Source: an uncultured Clostridia bacterium | GTDB taxonomy: Bacteria; Bacillota; Clostridia; Oscillospirales; Acutalibacteraceae | Direction: 5' to 3' | Assembly (NCBI GenBank): GCA_937884975.1 | Contig: CAKZZS010000023.1 | Coordinates: forward strand, 62,001 to 126,000 | DNA: 64,000 nt | Part shown: piece after piece, positions 60,135-64,000 of the stretch | Position numbering within the stretch: position 1 is the first letter of the stretch | Layout: the number at the start of each line of letters is the position of its first letter | The notes under the pieces: generated by a model | Seen by the model: only the letters and a program-made list of their open reading frames with translations | Told to the model about the DNA's origin: nothing | Database searches by the model: none | Position numbers and translations under genes: made by a program

Positions 60135-61136
60135 ATGTCAGACTATAAAAGCATTAAAATTGATAAGGGTTTGTACGCGGGAAAGGGCTTTTCCTATAAC
60201 CTTGAGCAGCTCGATCCGAGCGAGAATTACAAGGGCACTTCCCTTGAGGGACTTGACGCATTTGCGCGCCAGCTCAAAAGATTCGATATCAAGGTCAGCG
60301 GCAATAACAGTGATGTTATTGACAAGTTCTTCTCTTCTTCTCAGACTGCTGCTCTGTTCCCCGAATTTGTTGTAAGAACGGTTGAAAGCGGCATTGACGG
60401 CGCGGAAACTCTTTCCGAAATCAGCGCGGTTAAGACAAGAATTGAGGGACTCGATTACAGAAGCATTATTTCCACTCTTACCGACCCGACAAGCAGTCAC
60501 TTTGTTTCCGAGGGCGAGGAAATTCCCGAGGTGAACATTGCGCTTTCCAACGATCTTGTTACAATGCGCAAGTACGGAAGAATGCTTTCCGCAAGCTATG
60601 AGGCGCTTCGTTTCCAGAAAATCAACGTGTTTGCCATCGCTCTCAGACAGATAGGAAAGCATATTGCAAATGCGCAGGTTGAGGACGCGCTGGGCGTGCT
60701 TTATCTCGGCAATTCGGGTAACGAGCACTGCGGCTCGGACAACACGGGCGGCGCGCTTACATACGCCGACCTTGTTGATTTTTACACAAGCTTCGGCGAT
60801 TACTCAATGAGTCACATCTTTATTAACCCCGAATCACTTTCTGTTCTTCTTAATATGCAGGAGTTCAGGGATGCGGCAGCCGGCCTTAATTTCCACGCTA
60901 CGGGAAATCTTATTACTCCCTTCGGCGCAAAGATAATCAGAACAAATTATGTTCCCAAAAACAGCCTTCTTGCAATTGACAGGAACTACGCTCTTGAAAC
61001 GGTACAGTCGGGCGACGTAACGGTTGAAAGCGACAAGCTTATTAACCGTCAGCTTGAAAGAGTTGCCGTCACAAGCACCTGCGGCTTTAACAGAATTACC
61101 GCGGACGCAGTAAAGGCATTGACCTTCAGCGAATAA
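60135..61136 (+). CDS. phage major capsid protein (HK97-like)
   Basis: A 333-residue protein. DAFARQLKRFDIKVSG, AALFPEFVVRTVESGID, EISAVKTRIEGLDYRS, GRMLSASYEALR, SHIFINPESLSVLLNMQEFRD and NLITPFGAKIIRTNYVP are consistent with the HK97-fold capsid family. GGAGG lies 8 bases upstream of the ATG. Its codon use is close to optimal (C-ending), suggesting it can be strongly expressed when active. It is flanked by the protease and head-tail connector genes, in the normal order. Confidence 0.92.
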   Translation: MSDYKSIKIDKGLYAGKGFSYNLEQLDPSENYKGTSLEGLDAFARQLKRFDIKVSGNNSDVIDKFFSSSQTAALFPEFVVRTVESGIDGAETLSEISAVKTRIEGLDYRSIISTLTDPTSSHFVSEGEEIPEVNIALSNDLVTMRKYGRMLSASYEALRFQKINVFAIALRQIGKHIANAQVEDALGVLYLGNSGNEHCGSDNTGGALTYADLVDFYTSFGDYSMSHIFINPESLSVLLNMQEFRDAAAGLNFHATGNLITPFGAKIIRTNYVPKNSLLAIDRNYALETVQSGDVTVESDKLINRQLERVAVTSTCGFNRITADAVKALTFSE

Positions 61137-61148
61137 CGAGGTGAAAAA

Positions 61149-61538
61149 ATGATAGACGTTTCACCGGTAATTGCGCGTTTTTTACTCCTTTGCGACAGAC
61201 AGCAGTCCGATGAAAAAATCCAGTCCCTGTGTCAGTCAAGCGCACAAAAAATAAGCAGTCTTATCAAAGAGGATGCCGATGAAAGCGATGACCGCCTTAT
61301 AAACGCCGCCGCGTGCGACGCGTTTTATCAGTGGATTCTTTTGAACAGGGCGGTTGACTCGGACGCGCTTAAAAGCTTTCGCGCAGGCGATATTACCGTG
61401 GAAAATGACGCAGACGCAGTTACTTCGGCTGCCTATAATCTTAAAAAAGAGGCGTTTGAAGCGCTTGACGGTTTAATTCGGGATAAAGGCTTTTATTTTT
61501 CAGAGGTGGATATAAATGACGCTGAAATCTCTTTTTGA
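61149..61538 (+). CDS. phage head-tail connector/adaptor protein
   Basis: A 129-residue protein, mainly helical, with VSPVIARFLLLCDRQQ, INAAACDAFYQWILL and NLKKEAFEALDGLI. Position directly after the capsid gene and size match gp6-like adaptors. GAGGTG precedes the ATG. It overlaps the next gene by 23 bases. Family assignment is by synteny and fold-level resemblance only. Confidence 0.65.
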   Translation: MIDVSPVIARFLLLCDRQQSDEKIQSLCQSSAQKISSLIKEDADESDDRLINAAACDAFYQWILLNRAVDSDALKSFRAGDITVENDADAVTSAAYNLKKEAFEALDGLIRDKGFYFSEVDINDAEISF

Positions 61539-61860
61539 AAAATACGGGAGAAGAATAAGGGTTGTTTCAGCCGACGAAAGCTGGCAGGGCGAACAGTTCA
61601 GGGCATTTGTTCAGCCGCTTCGGTATAAAAACAAGATGTACCTTGAGGATAAAAGAGTTCCGCTCGGAATAGGCGATATGAGTTACTATCTTTACCTCGG
61701 CCCTGCCGAGCACGACCTGACGGCGCTTGCGCGTGACGAATATATGTTAAAGGCCGATAACGAAAGCTTTTTTGTTACAAGAGCGGAAAAGCTTTTTTAT
61801 TCCGACTCCGTGGCTTATATCTGGGCGGTTTTAAAACGCACAAAGGAAGAGGAGGCGTAA
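61516..61860 (+). CDS. phage head closure protein-like
   Basis: A 114-residue beta-rich protein (IRVVSADESWQGEQFRAFVQPL, YYLYLGPAEHD, AEKLFYSDSVAYIWAVLK). In the head module, this place is usually occupied by the head-completion or stopper protein. Start overlaps the connector gene, with GGTGG upstream. Function inferred from gene order. Confidence 0.6.
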   Translation: MTLKSLFEKYGRRIRVVSADESWQGEQFRAFVQPLRYKNKMYLEDKRVPLGIGDMSYYLYLGPAEHDLTALARDEYMLKADNESFFVTRAEKLFYSDSVAYIWAVLKRTKEEEA

Positions 61861-61865
61861 GAGTA

Positions 61866-62312
61866 ATGGTAGTTGTCGGCAATACAATTGAGACGTTTGT
61901 AAATACCGCAAACGGGCTTGAATCCATAGTCGGCGGAAAAACGGTTGTAGCTTTTCCGGACAAATACTTTTCAACTCCGCTTAAGGAGACGATGTTTTCT
62001 CTTGGAATTAAGAAAATTGAAGTCGGTCCGAGACTTGAGACGACTGACGCCAACGGAAATGTGACCGTTACAAGAAACAGGGAAGCCAAAATCAGACTCG
62101 CGCTTAATGTGTACGCGCCGAAGTCTATGGGCGGAGACGCGTGCTCAAAGGGGTTTGACAGATGGCTCGACCTTCTTGTAAGAGTGTGGAGAATTGATAT
62201 TCTTGACGCAGGCTGTGATGAGGTTGAATATGAGCAGTCCATAGGTACAAACGTACTCAAGGGTTATTTCACAATACGCAGAGTTGTTTCGGAAACGATT
62301 CCTGTTTCATAA
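61866..62312 (+). CDS. phage tail-completion-like protein, last gene of the head cassette
   Basis: A 148-residue protein with VAFPDKYFSTPLKETMFSLGI, IKKIEVGPRLETT, IRLALNVYAPKSMGG and IGTNVLKGYFTIRR. By position it should be the tail-terminator or joining protein that caps the neck. No tail tube, tape measure, baseplate or lysis genes follow; a terminator and a minus-strand chromosomal gene do. GGAGGCG lies upstream of the ATG, 5 bases after the previous stop. Confidence 0.6.
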   Translation: MVVVGNTIETFVNTANGLESIVGGKTVVAFPDKYFSTPLKETMFSLGIKKIEVGPRLETTDANGNVTVTRNREAKIRLALNVYAPKSMGGDACSKGFDRWLDLLVRVWRIDILDAGCDEVEYEQSIGTNVLKGYFTIRRVVSETIPVS

Positions 62313-62331
62313 AAAAAGATAATAAAAAAGG

Positions 62332-62378
62332 CGGCGCGGTAAACAGGTTTTTACCGCGCCGTTTGCTTATTTTTATTT
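62332..62378. terminator. terminator closing the head cassette
   Basis: A 12-bp stem, CGGCGCGGTAAA (62332-62343) with TTTACCGCGCCG (62350-62361), has a 6-base loop and T-rich sequence after it. Upstream A-rich sequence allows minus-strand use by the EAL gene as well. Confidence 0.92.
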
Positions 62379-64000
62379 AACTGTTATAGACAAATCTTTC
62401 CTCGTATTCGTCGGTGCTTATAGGCTTGCTGAAAAGATAGCCCTGTGCAATATCACAGCCGCACTGAAGAAGAATACGCGCCTGATCCTCGGTTTCGACT
62501 CCCTCAAAAATGAGTTCCTTACCGCTTGTTTTTACAAGATTTATAAGCGTGGTAAGGTAGTTTAAGTACCTTGAAGAAAACTCAACGTCGGTAATGAAGC
62601 TGCGGTCGATTTTTACCACGTCAAACGGTGCGTCAAGCAGCATGTGAAGCGACGAATAGCCGGTTCCGAAATCGTCGATATCGATTTTGAAGCCGATTAT
62701 GTGAAACTGCTTCATAACCGTTAAGAAATGCTCGTTGTCATTTATTGATTCACTTTCCGTTATTTCAAGCTCAATGTATTCCGGCGGCACGTTATATTTT
62801 TTTGTAAGCATATAAACCTGCTTGACAAAATCCGGCGCCTTGAGATGCTGACGCGCAAAGTTTACGGAAACGGGATAAATCTTTTTACCCTCATCCATCC
62901 ATTTCCTTATGTATTTAAGAGTTTGCTCGAAGATGAAGAAATCAACCTCGACGATGTAACCCATTCTTGAAAGAATAGGCAAAAATTGGTCCGGATATCT
63001 CATTGTCCCGTCGGGAAGTACCCAGCGTACAAGCGCTTCCGCGCCGACAATTTCCCTTTCAAGAAGGGAGAATTTAGGCTGAAGGAAAAGTCGAAGCTCA
63101 CCCGTGTCGATAGCCTTATGCAAATCGTTCGCCGCGGTTTGCTCGCTTGACCTTTTTTTTGAAAGCTCGTCGTCGTAAACGTAATAGTTAGTGACGTTAT
63201 TTTTTGACTCCTTACGCGCAAGGTTTGCGTTTTCAATAAGCGAGCTTATTGAGTGGTCGGGTATTTCGGTAATAAAATAAATACCCGTTGAAAGACTGAG
63301 GTTGCTTGCAGGGTAAATTGAGCGCTGCTGACCGATAAAGTAGTTGTTTATGCTGTCAACCGAGCTGAAAACCTCGCCCTTTGTGCGGCAAGCGGAAATG
63401 GTCAGGAAAAAGTCGGAATAAACTCGCCCGTTGATTTTCGGGTGACCCGTTTCGGTTGAAATTGCTTCCGCAAAATCGCAAAGCATCTTGTCGCCGGCTT
63501 CGTAGCCGAAGTTTTCGTTTACATACGAAAAGCCGTTGATGTCGGTGTAAATGAGGGCCACAACGCCGTCTTTCAGATGTTCCTTAATAAAATCCTTTGA
63601 AAGCTCAATAAACGTTTCCTGGTTATAAAGACCCGTCAACGCATCCTTTGTGGAGAGCTTTTCAATTTGTTCGTTTGAACGGATACGCTCACGTCTTAAG
63701 GAGATGAAAACCGAAATTATTCTTGAAAGCTCGGAAAACGTGCCAAGCTCGTATTCGCTCCACTCGTGGGGCTTTGAGCAGTCCGAGAAGAAAAGACAAC
63801 CGTCCACCTGGTTGCTCGCAGGGAAGCGCACGCTTGCAAAGGAGCTGCAGTTGTAAGTGCTGTAAAGCAGATCGCCGACCTCGCTGTCCTTGTCCATATT
63901 TTTTGTATCGTCAATTATATACATACTTGACGAGGCGGATTTCGCCGCAATATATCTCGTGTTTTTGGCGTGCAGCGGCGGCTGGGCGTCAAGGTACTGA
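62377..64000 (-). CDS. GGDEF-EAL protein, cyclic-di-GMP phosphodiesterase (N-terminus outside window)
   Basis: The open frame continues past the right edge; 541 codons are visible. A GAF-like stretch is followed by a GGDEF domain whose signature is degenerate (RVYSDFF in place of GGDEF), though LSTKDALTGLYNQETF is conserved. The EAL domain is complete: GAEALVRW, VSVNFARQHL, LEITESES, DIDDFGTGYSSL, VVKIDRSF and FEGVETEDQ, so it should hydrolyse cyclic-di-GMP. The GGDEF part probably serves as a GTP-sensing or regulatory domain. The full N-terminal sensor is outside the window. Confidence 0.92.
   Translation of the reverse strand, partial: QYLDAQPPLHAKNTRYIAAKSASSSMYIIDDTKNMDKDSEVGDLLYSTYNCSSFASVRFPASNQVDGCLFFSDCSKPHEWSEYELGTFSELSRIISVFISLRRERIRSNEQIEKLSTKDALTGLYNQETFIELSKDFIKEHLKDGVVALIYTDINGFSYVNENFGYEAGDKMLCDFAEAISTETGHPKINGRVYSDFFLTISACRTKGEVFSSVDSINNYFIGQQRSIYPASNLSLSTGIYFITEIPDHSISSLIENANLARKESKNNVTNYYVYDDELSKKRSSEQTAANDLHKAIDTGELRLFLQPKFSLLEREIVGAEALVRWVLPDGTMRYPDQFLPILSRMGYIVEVDFFIFEQTLKYIRKWMDEGKKIYPVSVNFARQHLKAPDFVKQVYMLTKKYNVPPEYIELEITESESINDNEHFLTVMKQFHIIGFKIDIDDFGTGYSSLHMLLDAPFDVVKIDRSFITDVEFSSRYLNYLTTLINLVKTSGKELIFEGVETEDQARILLQCGCDIAQGYLFSKPISTDEYEERFVYNS

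Noticed and set aside
56172..62312. Complete prophage
   Set aside because: Only head and packaging genes are present; no integrase, repressor, replication, tail or lysis gene is visible on either side within the window.

Overview
The window is a chromosomal segment of a low-to-medium GC Gram-positive anaerobe. It most resembles the Clostridia (Oscillospiraceae/Ruminococcaceae type). Indicators are strong AGGAGG-type ribosome binding sites, TTGACA/TATAAT promoters, a class 1B (PyrK/PyrD) dihydroorotate dehydrogenase, a GlgC/GlgD glycogen cluster, sortase and dockerin-type surface proteins, and clade-II single-chain PurL. The lineage is inferred from gene content, not from a marker gene. I saw no rRNA, tRNA, CRISPR array or transposase.

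Region 1 (1-21.2 kb) holds two consecutive nucleotide biosynthesis operons on the plus strand. The pyrimidine operon runs pyrC(end)-carA-carB-pyrK-pyrD-pyrF-pyrE-pyrB, with genes overlapping or nearly touching. Its PyrB carries a C-terminal zinc domain like that of PyrI but no allosteric domain. A consensus promoter and a ZTP (pfl-type) riboswitch with an overlapping terminator then precede purE-purC-purF-like-purM-purN-purO-like-purH(AICAR transformylase only)-glyA-purD-purL. Two steps of this pathway are unusual. The PurF homologue lacks the N-terminal nucleophile Cys, and bifunctional PurH is replaced by a separate IMP cyclohydrolase plus a stand-alone transformylase.

Region 2 (21.2-46.7 kb) is a mixed envelope and accessory region. 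It holds a multi-span membrane protein, two paralogous secreted subtilases with BspA-type leucine-rich repeats and dockerin-like C-termini, the conserved but functionally obscure GGGtGRT/Fe-S scaffold gene pair, and a membrane-anchored LuxR-type regulator. It also has a 1824-residue repetitive secreted protein ending in a dockerin, TspO, a YgjP-type metalloprotease with an apparently leaderless promoter, an alpha/beta hydrolase, a TSCPD protein and GAPDH. The region closes with a three-gene sortase unit: sortase substrate, sortase and membrane protein.

Region 3 (46.7-52.5 kb) is a minus-strand glycogen operon, glgB-glgC-glgD-glgA. It is followed by a small HTH/DUF2975 pair and, divergently, a transmembrane XRE-family regulator. 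The sequence between the divergent regulators and around them is rich in palindromes and dispersed repeat elements.

Region 4 (56.2-62.3 kb) is an intact phage head-assembly cassette: terminase small and large subunits, portal, protease, HK97-type capsid, and three connector/completion proteins. It has no integrase, replication, tail, lysis or repressor genes in the window and is closed by a terminator. Beyond it lies the truncated gene of an EAL-domain phosphodiesterase with a degenerate GGDEF domain.
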